Below are positions 37,280 through 51,500 of a stretch of DNA of 64,000 nucleotides, one piece after another (within the stretch, counting starts at the first letter, position 1; every line of letters starts with the position of its first letter). Made by a program: the position numbers and the translations under genes. The stretch comes from Aristolochia californica (taxonomy: Eukaryota; Streptophyta; Magnoliopsida; Piperales; Aristolochiaceae). The notes under the pieces were generated by a model, which did not search any database, had not been told where the DNA came from, and was given only the letters and a program-made list of their open reading frames with translations. The stretch is taken from the NCBI GenBank assembly GCA_029961685.1, contig JARWKL010000015.1, positions 24,645,220-24,709,219 on the forward strand, written 5' to 3'.

Positions 37280-38020
37280 AAACTTTGCTTCAGGTGTTGT
37301 TTTTCAAATGTAAGGTGTGAGTCTCCAGCTACGAGTGAGCAAACGGTCTCTTAAGTAAAAAGCTTCAGACATAAAAACTGAGAAAATAGTGAAAAAGTGC
37401 TTTATGGCTGATATGGTGATCTGTTTGTTTGGAAGTTCTTTGCTACAGTAATAGGATCGTAACATTTCATGTCTTAAAAGCTGAATGCATGACCCAGAAA
37501 GTACAGCCTTTTATTATATGCATGAAATGTCATTAGGAAAGCGGAAAAGGTGTTTTTTAAACGAGTACAAACTCACACGATGAATTTTTTTTTATAATTC
37601 ATGTTTTAGAAGTTTTTGTTTTAAAAGCTGCGAAAGTGTACATACTTGCCCGTGTATTTGATTGATTGATTGTACAAAAATCATGCAACGAAATTTGCAA
37701 AGCCCGTGAGAAATCTGTTTCCAATACATCACCCCTGAGTTAGAGTCTGGGAGTGAACAAAAACAACAAAAGGATAAACCTTCGTTTTCAAAGAGCTCAA
37801 CTATGTGAACTAATGTACTTTCAGTTCAAACTACGAACTCTCTTTTTGCCATAAATTATGGTAGACATGCACCCAGTCAGTTCAAATCCGAGTTGTCCCT
37901 GGCAATCTGTGTCAGAAACTGGAGGAGATTTATGGTCATGGTGAGCTCTTTAATGGAAACAGTGGTAGCAAAAAGGAGTTTGAAAGCAAATAGGTACTTC
38001 TGCTGATGAATCAACCCTCT
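37280..38020. other. Convergent 3' flanks of CCT and the Borealin-like gene
   Basis: The two genes end 741 bp apart, tail to tail. The region should hold both 3'UTRs. No other feature was recognised. Confidence 0.5.
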
Positions 38021-40090
38021 CCTGATTCTGCATATTCAAACCAGGCACATCAGAAAGAAGAAGAAAACAGATTTCTTTTTATTTTTTTTTATTTTGGGGG
38101 GTGGAGGGGAATTGTTATCCAAAGAGCTTTAATACCTTGAATGGTTTCCATGTTGTCTTCCTTGTACACCCCCAGTGGGGAACCATGGACAGAGAGGAGC
38201 ATTTCTCCATGTTTTGGTGGCCTTCGAGTCTTTGGGGCAGAGCCAACTGATAATCTCTGACTTGTCACCTGATATAATAGTTACAAATGAAGAGTAATGC
38301 ATGTGTTATCTGATCAAAGTATTGGTTAGGAACTGCAACAAGCAGACAGCATCTGCTTATTCAGTAAATGAAACTAGTATTAGATCAGTGCCACAGGACG
38401 CAAGGGTTAACTTATGAAACAAGGTATATGGGTTAACTAATAAAACTAAGGTACATCAAATGAAAGGAGAAAAAGGTTGATCAGTGCGTACTCAGTAGCC
38501 ACAACACATAAAATGCATATTGCAATCCAGTTATTGAAAATCGATCAATACTATATAATTTTTTTGGTAGTATTCAGGTACACTAAGACTTCAAGTACTA
38601 GGGTTTATAGAATTGGTTCTGTTGAATTTCAGCCACTCCCATTAATACCAAGGACTGGACAGGAAGGATATTGAAGTGGTCTGGCGCTTTCACTGATCAG
38701 TCCACATGCTTGATGGGGACTGGGGCAAATAGGATTGATGAACAGATAAAAGTAAGAAGTCCTTTGCTTTTGCCCGTGATGAATTAATTAGAATAGCACA
38801 ACAAGTGTGTTACAAACCCCAGGAGTTTGGAATGCATCTGGCAGGCCAAGCATTTGAGTTTCTGACATTTCTTCCCAGACCTGGTATCACCATAATAAAG
38901 AGGTTATGTGTATATAATATGCCTACACGAGTTAAAAAGCCAAAGTTAAACAAATCAATAAAACAGACTAATACATACGGCACTCGGGATATGAGATCTT
39001 GCAGCTTGTAAAAAGGCAGTTTCAACTGCAAAATTAGAAATAATTCTAGTGAGATCCTGTCCTTCTGAAGGGCCTCAAAAGCTTAAATTTCTTTAGTATA
39101 AACAGACCTGCTTTACTCGAAAAGTCAAAGTTATTCATGTCTGGAACAATTGAAGCTCTGAGCTCATTTCCCTCATCAGCAAAGAGAGGAAGATTAAATG
39201 CCTTGACCTTCCAGTCTAATTCAATTTCTCCGTTATGTTCATTTTGAATTACAGATAGATTTGGACAATTTTTCTTGAAAAATTCTAAGGCGGGACATTC
39301 CAAGTGTTCTTTGGTTAGAAATGACCGCAGTAAACGTAATCGCATAAGCAAATTTTCGATCTCGGCATTGCGAATGGCCTGAATAGCAGCAACTCGTCGT
39401 TCAACTGTGAGTTAATGAAAGAGTAAGCACAAGGGAACATGTTACAAGATAAAATCATACATAAATACCTTATCACAATTTACAAGCAAAAAGCTAACAT
39501 TGATGATGAGAACCACATATAGGCCCAAAAGTGTCAAGGTTTTCCAATAGCAGCTATAAATCATCTAATCCTAAAGAATCAGCAGAGTAATAACTTGCAT
39601 ATTAGAACTGCTAGTTTAAAGATCCACGAGGTAAAATTTCAAGGGTGAAGGTATATATTCAGCCTCTGACAGCATAGGTTGATACTTTCAGTTTCACATC
39701 AATTGATGTAATTATTTGAAGAAATAACACAAATAACTGTGTTAATTAATTAGTAGATAGCCCATAATAGATTTCTATTGGCCATGAAAATCAGATAAAA
39801 TGGTGCAATATATATTTAATTCACAGAAATACTAACATTGGATAAAACAACAAAGCTCATTTATGAAGGTAGACAACAACACCTAGAAGCAAGTTCCAGC
39901 TTTTCGTAAGCTTCCAATTGCAAGTTACCAGAGAGAATAAGGAAAGCAAAATAACACCAGATTTACCTTCACGGTTACTGAAATCATGTAATTTCTTTTC
40001 TATCTTCTCTTCCTCTAATTGGGGGTTCTCAGCATCATTTCCATCTGTTTTCTGTTTCTTAACTGTTCTTTTTGCTCTTCGCTTTGCCAT
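38021..40090 (-). CDS. Borealin-like protein (candidate plant chromosomal passenger complex subunit)
   Basis: Five coding exons join in frame on the minus strand: 40090-39967, 39404-39108, 39025-38979, 38268-38136, 38037-38021, giving 205 residues. The last exon holds only 17 coding bases. The N-terminus is basic (MAKRRAKRTVKKQK). Residues ~40-70 form a helix (VERRVAAIQAIRNAEIENLL) that would suit coiled-coil binding to Survivin/INCENP-type partners. The end has PKTRRPPKHGEMLLSVHGSP and GVYKEDNMETIQESGEG. Borealin helps place Aurora kinase at centromeres. The match is to my memory of the plant BORR proteins, so the family call is moderate; that this is a real conserved gene is much safer. A likely untranslated first exon lies at about 41163-41330 (donor CTCGAG|GTATTT), with the acceptor CGATCAG just before the ATG exon. 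Confidence 0.62.
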
Positions 40091-41162
40091 GAAAGTCTTC
40101 ACTCCTGATCGAAGTTGGGTTTAGTGAGTAGGCTACATACTACATTTCCAAACAAGTTTCCCAATTAGAGCCGCTGATACATAGAGGAAAAGCTAAAATT
40201 CATTCTCCAGTCAAAATAGTGAACTACTTTATGTATTAAAATGACTTCTTTTGCCATACTTATACATAGAAATGATTAAAAAAAGAAAGGAAAAAAACAG
40301 GTGAACCAAAAGGTTCCATATATGAAACAATCTAAAACAGAAGATCCTTCTAATAGGTTAAATAAATCAGAGAGAAAGAATTTCAGCCAAATGCCATTCT
40401 AACAGTAGAAATGTAGGGAAGCGCAACTTAGAAATAACCCAGATTTCTGAACAAAAAAGTATGGAAAACTTTAAAACCTTCAAATCAGAATATACTAGAT
40501 AAAACTGATTATGAAGCTTTAAGAGCCAACGAACTTCCAAGAGTAGATTGACATCTTATAGGTCAATTTAAAGAAATAAGTAAAATTTAAACGCGGGTAT
40601 TTTGTCCAAAAAAAAAAACCTTCTCTTAACAAGTTGACTGTGCTAACTAATAAACTCAACTATCGAGGGTGTGTAGTCCTCCAACTTAAACTCGCAAAGA
40701 AACAGGAAATAAAAGCGTTTAAAGTTTCCCTAGCCATCATGGAAAAACAGTGAAAATAATCTAATAAGTGATTTAGAAATTACAGAACATTGGGAGGCAC
40801 TGAAAACATAATGCTACAAAACAGGTTTTTCTGCCCAAACGTTTTGATCAATGCATTCCTGACATGTTATTCGTTTCAATAAGAGGCAGCGAACGGCCAA
40901 AACTTTAACGAAACTGACAATAGAAGAAACAATCGACGACAGAACCTCAGCATACAAGAAATTCTAATACCCACAAGACCACCAAAATGCTAAAAACTTC
41001 ATCACCTTGACACTGATATGAAATAAAATCATACAATACAACAACAAGACCTCACAGATAATAGACAATACGTTCTTCCCCGAAAGCTATTTTAAAATCA
41101 GCGCAAAATAAAGGGTGCTCTTCTTTACCCATAAACACATCATTAACACACAAAAATACCTC

Positions 41163-41330
41163 GAGGAATCCGACGAAAACGAGCAAGAGACTGAAACCCG
41201 AACAATGAGTAGTAATTGGGTTTCTTTCACGAAGGAATGAGCGAGAACGAGAGGGGAGATCGACAGCCAAATGAACTCTCCCCTTTTCCTCTTCCTGCTT
41301 TCTCTCGACTCCCCGTTCGACGTTTTAATG
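41163..41330 (-). other. Probable 5'UTR exon of the Borealin-like gene
   Basis: GC-richer minus-strand leader ending CTCGAG|GTATTTTTG. It holds short open frames but no conserved protein. Joining to the acceptor at about 40108 would give a leader intron of about 1.05 kb. Confidence 0.4.
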
Positions 41331-41529
41331 TTTTAGGCGCGGTCTTTGGAATTTGTTGGAGTCCATTTCCACTGGGCGGAAAATTTCCCAAGTTTGATTG
41401 GACTTACGACAGCCCAAGCCCATACTGTATTGCAATAGAAATGAAGGGGAGAAAATATCGAGACAAATTGAAACTGCCTGACCACAGAATGAGCCAATCA
41501 GACCACATATTAGAAGCTTAGATAGTAGG

Positions 41530-43240
41530 GTTAGAAGTTGGGTGTCTACTTCATGTCCTTTCTGTAGAGTACAAGCTTTTCAAGCTGCAATCAAAGTGAA
41601 CTGTCCTTTTCCACAGCACTTGTTTGTCTTCATTGAGGAGGGTAGTTATGAAGGCCCATGTAGATGCTTTTCATCACTTTTGCTGTCCACTACTCTTTTA
41701 AAGGCATCCTGCAACTACTACAGTGCAAGACAAGCAGAATCCAAAGGTGCCTTGTTTAGCCGATTTAATGATGAGAAAACTCAGCCTTTGAATGTAGATG
41801 ATTATACATAGTGAATAAAGCGATGTAAAACTTGAAAAAGATGAGAAAAGGAGTGAGATGGAGAAATGGCAAGTTGATAGAAATTCTTGAATAAGTTTAG
41901 GTTAAGAGTTGATGATCATTCTAAAGTAAGAGGGGAATGACACACTCAAAGAGACAATTTCTAGCAGAAATTTAAAGGGTTATTGCAATCGCTGGTGGCG
42001 GACCGACGGGCCGATGGAAGTTATGAGAATAGACTCGTTGCCAGCAAGTAGGGTAGGAGGAGTGGGCGAGGAGCACGTAGAATTGATGGTAACACAAGGG
42101 CATCACAGTACCCTTTCCCTGTCAGAGAAGTCTACAAGGCATATGGTATGAGACGCTGAAATGAACCACACTTTGTATTGATTAAGGATGGTATTTATCT
42201 ATAGTTTAGAACAAAAAAGGGTAAATATAATCGTGGCAGAGTATGTTGCTTTTGTTGCTGCTCACAATGCAGCGTGAACTGCCAAAAATCCCTCTTCCTT
42301 TGAGGGCTTGATACCAACAGACTTAGATAAGTGTCATAGAGGTAAGCATGATAAAGTCTACTATGAAGTTCGCCATGTTGGTTAAAATAATAAGGAAGAT
42401 ACAATAGTTCAACTACTGCAAATATTCTCAAAACAGAGAGGAGAACAAGATATGAAACCGAGAGTCTTGTTTCTTACCTTTGCATCAAACTGAAATGTCC
42501 ACCATCTCAATCAGCAAGACTTTCTAGTAGAATATTTAGAATAATAGCAACGTGTTTTCATGATTTACAGCAACATCAAATATTGCCAGCTCTGCTTGAT
42601 CTTCCTTTACTGAAATGAAAACTTTCCAAATAGAAAAAAAATTCACCTATCAATACAATAATAGCTTGATGTTAACTCTTCTCAATTAATGGAAATCTTT
42701 ATCCTGAGATCTTAGTTGTTTTTTTGTGCACGACTTCATCAAGCCATGAGTTTCGAACAAAGACGTAAGATAACAATGGTATGCTAGTTTGCAACAATCT
42801 TTCCTAATATAAGGGCTCGTCAAGAGATGGCAGCAAAACAGGTGGAGGTGCTCTGGAAATAACAAAGAAGATTCATAAAAGGTTGATACAACAGTATTGA
42901 AGTAGCAGCCATGGAAGCCACAAGCAAACCCAATCTCTTCATCGAAAAAAATCCTAGACAGAGTCAAAACTTCTTTTGTCATGACTCATAACTTTACCAC
43001 ACCCAACAAACTAATGGAAGTTGCTCCTGGCTACTATTACTCAGAATTCTGAACTTTTGTTATCCAAGAACAATGACTATCATGTACCAGTAGTCTTTAA
43101 CAAAAACCATTGTTTTATATCAATAACCACCTCTCGTACTGCTTCTTTTACAACAACAACAATCCTCCAATTTGAATGCTAGAACAGGAGAACAAAAGTT
43201 CTGGAATGAAGAGAAGAAAAAAACTTAGGGCGAGGTTAAT
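41530..43240. other. Spacer without a recognised gene
   Basis: Open frames here (for example 41542-41811) show no known domain. The tract 42140-42480 has LTR-like composition but no matching partner in the window. Confidence 0.35.
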
Positions 43241-43244
43241 ACAC

Positions 43245-43472
43245 TTTGTAAGTGCCGGAGGAAAGTGGGAGGGAAAGTGAAGTACTTTCCCCAGTGAAAG
43301 TGAGAGGAAAAGTGAAGTACTTTCCCCAATGAAAGTAAAGTAAAGTACTTGTTTGTGTTAGTGTGCGCAATGGAAAGTGCAGTGTAAAGTACTTATTTAT
43401 GTTAGTGTCCACAATGTAAAGTGTTGTGTAAAGTACTTGTTTGTGTTAGTGTGCACAATGGAAAGTGCGGAA
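43245..43472 (+). repeat. Tandem repeats: two ~50-bp units then three 44-bp units
   Basis: The 44-bp unit (TAAAGTACTTGTTTGTGTTA + GTGTGCACAATGGAAAGTGC + 4 bases) occurs at 43341-43384, 43385-43428 and 43429-43472. Just before, AAGTGAAGTACTTTCCCCA recurs at about 43278 and 43311. Such subterminal arrays next to AT-rich DNA are common at the ends of hAT or Harbinger elements, but I could not find a matching inverted end. Confidence 0.75.
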
Positions 43473-45560
43473 TAAAGTGCAGATAAATTATTTATTAAAT
43501 AAAATATTTTGATCTATCTGATTTCCAAAAAATTAAATTAATATTAGTTAATAAATAAAATATATTAAATATAACAATTAAACAAATGCTTACTTTTATA
43601 TTATTAAAACTGTAATCAAATTATAATTTTGTAATATTTAAATATGAAATAATAATATAAAAATGATATTACAAAATAGTTATTAACTTAATATATATTA
43701 GTAATATCAAAATAATATTAATTTATTAACATAATTTATAAAAATTAAAATATATACACAAATACTTACTTTTATAATATCCAAAACCTTAATGCAATTA
43801 TTATATTAAAAGTGTTTAAATTCTCACTCTTAAACTAACATATATATGTAGTTATATTTGTTTAAATTTATTACCCAGCGTACTACACAAACATCGTAAT
43901 AATAAAAATAATACAAATATAACTCAATCACCTATTTAATATAAACAACTATAACTGTACATACAAAATACAACACAAAAAATATTTAATGGCATTAAAA
44001 CATAATAGTCAATAGTTTTGCCACCTCTAAATTGCTAATACATCTCGAAAATACGATGCTCTTACAGATTGTACTACAGGCTCTCTCTGAGTACTTTGAG
44101 TGTCCACATCATCCTCAACATCATCACCACTATCATTGTCTTCATTTTCATTTGTATTATTATCTTCACAATGTTCTCCACCAGAATCATCACTTGAGTC
44201 ATCGTCTTTATCTTCTTCACTTGTGACAAAAACCTTGATTTTGTACTGGTGACAAAGGTGCAACAAGCTTGAACTTGTATTGGTGACAAAAAACCTTGAT
44301 TTTACCTGCAAGTGAACAACCTCGTATACTGGCCTGTCTTTCCACATCAAAACAGGATACCGAAGTTATAACCCCATTTAAGGTTGCTGATGTCATGAGT
44401 AAAAATGGTATTATTGACCAAAACGGTAAACAGCAAAATAAAACCCCAGAAACACCCAAAGAAAGAACTCAAACACTTTTGGAGTCGATTTAGGAACTCT
44501 CGTTTCTTTGTTAGGATTGCAGTAGCTGATGTTGAACCTGAGTCCAAAAGAAATTTGGCTGAATCTTTTTCATCTCTTTCAGAGATAGGAAAAGAGAAGT
44601 CTAAGACTAGCAATGTCAGAAATAGAAGGTAATAATAGAGTACCAATAACTGGTATGATAATTGTTATGATAAATAGTAAGTAATAATAAAGTACCAATA
44701 ACTAGTATGATAATTATTATGAATTGTTAATTTATTTTCATAACTGATAAACAGTAAGTACCAATAGAGTATCAATAATTATTAAGTATGATAATTATTA
44801 ATAATTAATAATTTATTATTAGTAATATATATTTTAAAAATAATTTATAATTGCTAATCATTACTAATTGATAATTTAGAGAAATAATTATTGATAATAA
44901 TAGCTAATAATTAGGATAAATCTATAATCACTGGAAATACTAAATAATATTTAAAATAAATCTATAATTAATTTTAACAGTGATTATTTTAAGTTAATAA
45001 TATTTAATATAATAATTATTATTTAAATAATTGTTTATGCATTAACTTTTATTTAAATTATATTTGTTACAGTTTGATAATATGACATATAGTTAAATTT
45101 AAATATTATTTAATGAATCATTTTGTTTTTGTCACTCTAATTTCTTCCAAGTCACGATGTTTTATCTGTTTCTTTCCCTTTTATGATTTACCAACTTTAT
45201 CTTATGATGTGAGATTTCAGAGCAATCTCATATCGACTTTTGGAATTTCCTTTATATTTACCTAAGTATAATATATTCTAATTAAACTAAATACTTTTAC
45301 ACTATTTTTTGACTTATTATATTTCTGTGAAATATATTTTTGTCCAAGTCAACTTGACATCTCAGGGTCATATTCAGTCACCCATGGTCGCTGGTTTCTT
45401 TCCCTTACTGTACCTTCTATTCCATGTTAATGGCATCAAAATCAGAAAAGAAACACTGCTCACAACCACAATGCAACAGGTGTATCCAATTTTTATAAGG
45501 TATATTGCTATTATCATTATTATAATTACTGTCTTGAATCTGCTTTGCACAGCGATTGAT
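43473..45560. other. Very AT-rich tract downstream of kaurene synthase
   Basis: Long A/T-rich stretches with TAATAATTATTA-type motifs. A segment GTGACAAAAACCTTGATTTT is duplicated at 44221 and 44282. The frame at 44027-44350 (minus) is Asp/Glu-rich with no known domain. Part of this may be a decayed DNA transposon. No gene is supported. Confidence 0.35.
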
Positions 45561-45566
45561 TTCAAA

Positions 45567-48500
45567 TCATTCTTCACATATTTCTGCTTTGAATGGTAGA
45601 CTGATCGGTTCATGAATGACTGCTTTAACTGCACTAACCATCTCAGTTGGAGATGAGAAACCATCATTTCTCATGTAGAAGAGATGTAATATTTTGTTCA
45701 TATTCCAAAACAAATCCTTGCAAGCTCTTGGGACTACACTTCCTTCCCTCTGCACTACCAATCTTAGTAGCTCTCTTCGGCCTCTGTCAATCATGCTCCT
45801 CAATTCTCTCAATACTTCCTCCTCTGTCGCCCCTTGACCGATGAGTAATGTCACACTGTTCAACTTCCCTTCAAGACTTTCCTTCTGCAGTAAAATAAAC
45901 AGCAAGAACAATGACTGTTTGATTAATCAATAAAAGGAATGCAGAAGTTACAATACCCTTTGATCCACTGAGGAGGCTGGATTCATCACTTTCTTAGCAT
46001 AACAATTTTCAAACATGGTATGATGGCACAGTAATGAATTGAAAACTGAGGTTTACAAGAGTTTTTTTCAAATGGATTGAGCCACCAGCTTGATGGATTT
46101 GAAAGAGTTCAGGTAATGCCAACTATTACCATTTGAACTTTTATATGAACAGGCTGTCTGCATCAAAATTCTAAGATGTAAAGTTCAAGGAGTATCTAGT
46201 TACAGAAAAACGAAGAATCTGCTTTTTATTTTCTCTTTCATGTTTTAGACAGATTACTTGAGGCGAATATTTCCATAGCCCAAAGCTCCCTTGTTTAGAC
46301 TTAATTAGTTGAGTGATATACCTTAAGGCCATTTATGTCATTGAGAAGACGGCCGCATATACTTGTAAGCTTGAATAGCGTGTGGTACTCTGGGTCCCTG
46401 ACAATTTCTTCTGAAAGCATTGGTCCAACAAAATAGAGCGAAGGGAGAATGATGGGTCCTAATGCAAATGATACATAACCATTGTTTATGTATTCTTCCA
46501 ATGTGGGAAAAGACTTGTTCCTCACCCAGTCAGCCTCTGTCATCATAGACTTAAGCAAACAAAGCCACTGCAACAAAAAAATAATTCATGTCATTCCCCC
46601 ACCACAGCAGGGATTCTTTGTAAATACCATAGAATTTTGAGCTTACTATCTCAACCAGGTGATGGGTCACACTGCGCCTTTGATAAGCAAATGCCTTCGC
46701 ACCGATCTCATTTATTGAATTGTAAAGTGCAAAAAAAATGATCTCAACTTGTTCAGAACAGAAATTTCTTGCCAAATTTCCATCCCATCTGCAAAAAAGC
46801 CATGCCATGACCAAAATAAAAACTGCTACATTAAAATGAAAATGAATGACAGAAAAGCAACTTAGGAGACCAAACATACTTCTCAACCAATTCAATGAGA
46901 TTGATCATTTCTTCCCTACAGCCGCCAACATCGAAGAAATCATCAACTACAGTTGTGAGGATACCATTTTGGGCCCAAGCCATGCGAGCATCAGATACTT
47001 CAGGAGGGAATAAGGTAGCTGCTGCTGAGAAAAAACAGTAAGTTAGCTTCTGCCTTGCAAACTGTAGCTGATCCAATCTGGTTTCTCTGAACCACCTGTT
47101 AACAGAAAACATTATGAGCAGTTACTCTTGCAATTCATTTCCTGGCACTTATTTTCTTACATTTACAGGTAGGCGTGCATATACCTTTCAAGCTGTTTCA
47201 GTTCCTGATGGTGAATGGATTGGCAGCTGTTAAAATCTTCTATTGCTAAGTCTAACATATCCCTCTTACAGCTACTCTGGAGCCTGAAAATTCAGAAGAA
47301 GTTTTAGTAAGACCACCTTATCAAAACCAGAGAGCCATAAACAGACACTTTCACTGAAGGAACTTTTTTTTCCTCGATGACATTAATGAGCTCCTACCAA
47401 TACACTGTTTTAAGGACCCGAAAGTCATCTAAGCTGCACTTTTCAATATATCTCCTGCTCTCCAAACGTTGTAAATTGGCATAGTAAGGAAATTTTAGCA
47501 CATTATCCACCTGAAAATAGTCCAGATGAATATTTCATCTAACAAATGGCTCAGTTGGAGATTAATGCTCATTGGTTTCAACGATTACCTCTTGAGCAGT
47601 TTTCTTGTGCAGATTTTCCACATGCTGCTCATCCTTAGACAATTGATTTTTCAGAAATTTATTGGACCAGGCGTTCAGTTTTTCCAGGGCCAGTTCATTT
47701 GGAAAAATTATAATCTGTGAAGCCTGATACAACTCTAGGATTGTACTTGTATCACACAGATGCCCTCCCAATGAGTTGAAGAAAAGTTTTTCTTCGGCAA
47801 ATTGAGCTAATGAATCTACAGCACAGATTGAGGCACCATTATACACAGAAACAGTGAGATATAAAAACAGGATATATATTATGGCGAACCCACAGTACCA
47901 GAAGATAGCTTATATCCATTCAAGCGTAGAAGTCGAAATGCTATGGCGCATGTTGCACTGTCCAAATGGATCTCTTCATCACCCTCAAGCCAGCATCTGT
48001 TTGAGGGCCAGGGCCAAAAGTGTCAGCTAAAAGATAATAGTTATTGTGCAATACCCAAGGAAAATAATATTTCAGAGTCGATTGCATATGCAAGATACAC
48101 AGGCAGCAATCCTCCAAAAAATCATCCAACTCTTCAGCTGCTGAAGTAATAGACATATGATGTGGACATTTTAGTTTTATGGAGCGATTGAAATGATGCA
48201 ATAGTAATTGAAGGTCATTTCTTTAATCAGTAGATTGAAGAAAAATATAGATTTTCATTGAGGTTATGAGGATATTGGAGACTAAATCAAGAAAAAGAGG
48301 TTGTTTAGTAACACGTTCATATTCAATATGAGTCAATAATAAAACCCATAGTCTAGCTAAGAAATTTAGCTAAGAAAAAGAAAAAAATCCATTGTCCAGC
48401 TTGTGAGGCATTAATAATGGATCATGTCTCTATCTAATTCATACTTATGTCAATCATTTTCCTGTACAATTTATGATCTTTAGGTTTTAGATTTGACAGT

Positions 48501-51500
48501 GATCTCTTTAACTCGGGAAAGTGGTGTATAGGACATATAACCCCGTCCAGATGGTCGGAGCCATTTTAGTTTCTATGGGAGCACCTGATATCAAGCCAAT
48601 AGGTGGGTATCTTGATTATGATATGTGTGTCCTTCCATTTCTGTTAGCTTTATTTGCAGTCATCAAATGGACCTCAATTTCACTGGAAAAATGATAATTA
48701 GAACATTATTACCTGTATGCTCTATCCAAAACGCTTCTTATTTCATTCCTAAAGTGTCGAGCAATTCCCATCTTCTCCAGGCTATCAACCATACATAGTT
48801 GTGTGTATAACTGCATCGGGTGAGCTGTTGGCACTGGAAGCATATTCACCAAGATTTTGCAAAGTCAAAAAGGGTACAGCAGATGCATTTTTACAGGCTG
48901 TGACAAAAAGGGAAATATTGGTGGGCCCTGAAGAAGGTTACCTGCATTCCCAAATCTATCTAATACTGAGTGTAAGTAAGCCAAGCCTTTCGCATCACTA
49001 AGGTGGTTTAGAGCAGCGGCAGTGGTGGATGGCGAATTAAATAGAGAACCATTTTTTCTCTGATATTTCATGATCTCACCCCAGTCTTGTAATTTCCCTA
49101 ATCCTTCTGACACATATGCTAGATAGGCTTCCCTCCCCTCAGACTTGCTTCTATCACCACTCAATGAACATGTAAAGTTAGTGAAAATGCCAGCAACTTC
49201 AACTGATGCACATGTCAAAAAAAAGAAATCTAACCAAACAAAGGAAAGAAGGTTCAGAAACACAACATAGAATGATGGGAAGGAAAGTGAAAGATTTTGC
49301 TGAATACCCTGGAGAGTGTACTGGCATTGAACAAGAAAAGGAGCTGCACACCTTTTCAAACAGTTCTAGGAATCACAAACTTATCTCAAGGATTTTGTCT
49401 GCCACTTAAATATGACCAAACTGCCAGTACTTAAGATTTTGACTAGAACAAACTTCAGCACTCCAAACATCAGTAAAATTGAAAAAAAGATCAAGACAAA
49501 GTCAAACTCTATTTACAAGAAAAAGCAACTGACAGTAACATATCTGACATTATCCAAAGATTGCAGATGATGCTTTGTAAAGATAAGCCGACAATTAAAT
49601 TATTTAAGCTAGCAAATAGCCTTCATCTAGTCCATCAAGAACTTCTGTTCCCCTGTTTGTAATTTGATATGTTCCTCGAAACTGTAGGCTCCAAAGAGCC
49701 ACTTCATGCAAAAATAAAATAGTTTGTCAATTATTAACTTTTTGATATAGTGAAAGAGCATGCATATAGAGACAATATCTTCAGAAATACAATCTTATCT
49801 TAACTCAAGTTTCATCTAAGCAATGTGGCTAATAATTCAATTGACACAACACATGCATCGAGAGAGAGAGAGAGAGAACACAACCTATTCTACATATTAA
49901 AAAAAGAAAAACATTATATTAAAGATTTATAACCTCTTGAGTTCCGAATCCCTCTTCAGAAACATAGCATCTTCAGCAGCTGGGCTCAGAGGTAGAACCA
50001 AACCCAAGTCCTTTGCATATTCTACCATACCTGGAAATATAATATCAAACCCACTTGGAGAATGCTTCTTCTCATCCATTACTGAGCCGATATTAGACTC
50101 TATAAAATGGAGTCCTGTGAATAGAAAATCCAAAGTTTCTTTGAACAACAATTAGAAAGAAATACAGGGAAGTTCAAGAAGTTTCTCATCATAATGGGGA
50201 CAGATAATTGCAACTTCTTTTCAAAGAAAAAAAGTTTCTTTTTCTAAAAGTTACCCTTTTCCATGTGAACTTCACCAGCGTTCCATTTTCTGAGAGCAAG
50301 AACACAGGCCAAAGTAGATGAAACAGCATCTTTGATCAACCTGGGATGGCAATGGAGACCCCATGAGCCATCAGGGAGCTGATTCTCCATTAACCAATTT
50401 AAACACTGAGGAAAACATGGCAGCAGACAAGATTGTGGAGATGGGACCATGGCTACCCAAGCTGTATCGTAGGAAGAAACTGAAAGCTCAGTCTTTGTGA
50501 AAAGTTTCTTGATTTGATCCTTCCGCTTTTCTGTGCTCTGCAGTATGGTTTCTTCTAAGACCTCTGTTGTATAACTAGATAGAATATAACTAAGCAGGAA
50601 AGATGAAAGGTATCGTAGTACCATAGTACAATTTCTGGCTCTTTCGCCGACATCCATGGATTCTCCTTACAAAGCAAAAGGAAATATGTATTAACCTACA
50701 GAAGATAATTTCCTAGGATACATAAAACTAAAAAAGCCGGATAATTTTGCTGAAAAATCCTACACGAAATTGAAGTGAAGAGTGCGAGAAAATTTCGAAA
50801 TGGTAGAAAATAAAAATCTTATAAGAAAGTAAACCTTTTGAATTGTACAATTCATTGTCAGACATGCATTTCGTGTTCTCATCATGGTGCATTACGAGAA
50901 AGAGTAAGAGCTGTATACAGCACCAGTAACTGGGATCATATTCGTGAAGATTTTACGAGTGAATATTGCCAGCATCTATCAGAAAACAGGGCTCCGATAA
51001 AACATGGACTGTATATGGTAGAGAAGAAAAAAATGAAAAAAAGGTGAATTTTAGCTGAACGATAAAATCATGCGGGGAAAAAAATACCACCAATAGAATG
51101 GTTGAAAACGCAGAGAAGCTCTGGCAGAAACCGAATTGAACTTGAAAGGACTGGACATCAGTAAGAAGCTAACTTCGCAAATTCCGTCTCCCATAAAATG
51201 GAACACAAACGCCAATTCCCATTAAAACTTCCCAAACAAAACTTCAAAAGTCAAACTCACAAAGACATTCACTACTCCAGACATCAAGCAAAAAGGGAAT
51301 TGAAATGGACAAACAGTATAAGAAACGCGAGCAAAAAAACAAATTTACGAAATTAAATACTTCCATTTAGCCATTAGAATCGAAACAAAAAGAGATAAAA
51401 AGATGATTTCCAGAGGCAATTAAAGAGAAATACAATCCACAGACACAAGCCCAACCGCAAAACACGCAATGAGACAAACCCAACAGGAACCAACCGGAGA

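Noticed and set aside
44027..44350. Asp/Glu-rich 107-codon minus-strand frame
   Set aside because: Low-complexity acidic sequence from a GAT/GAA-type tract, with internal short duplications, no domain, and very AT-rich surroundings. Not supported as a gene.
47941..48201. Minus-strand 86-codon frame overlapping a kaurene synthase exon
   Set aside because: It reads the exon in the wrong frame; the true frame there gives [20 protein letters not shown].
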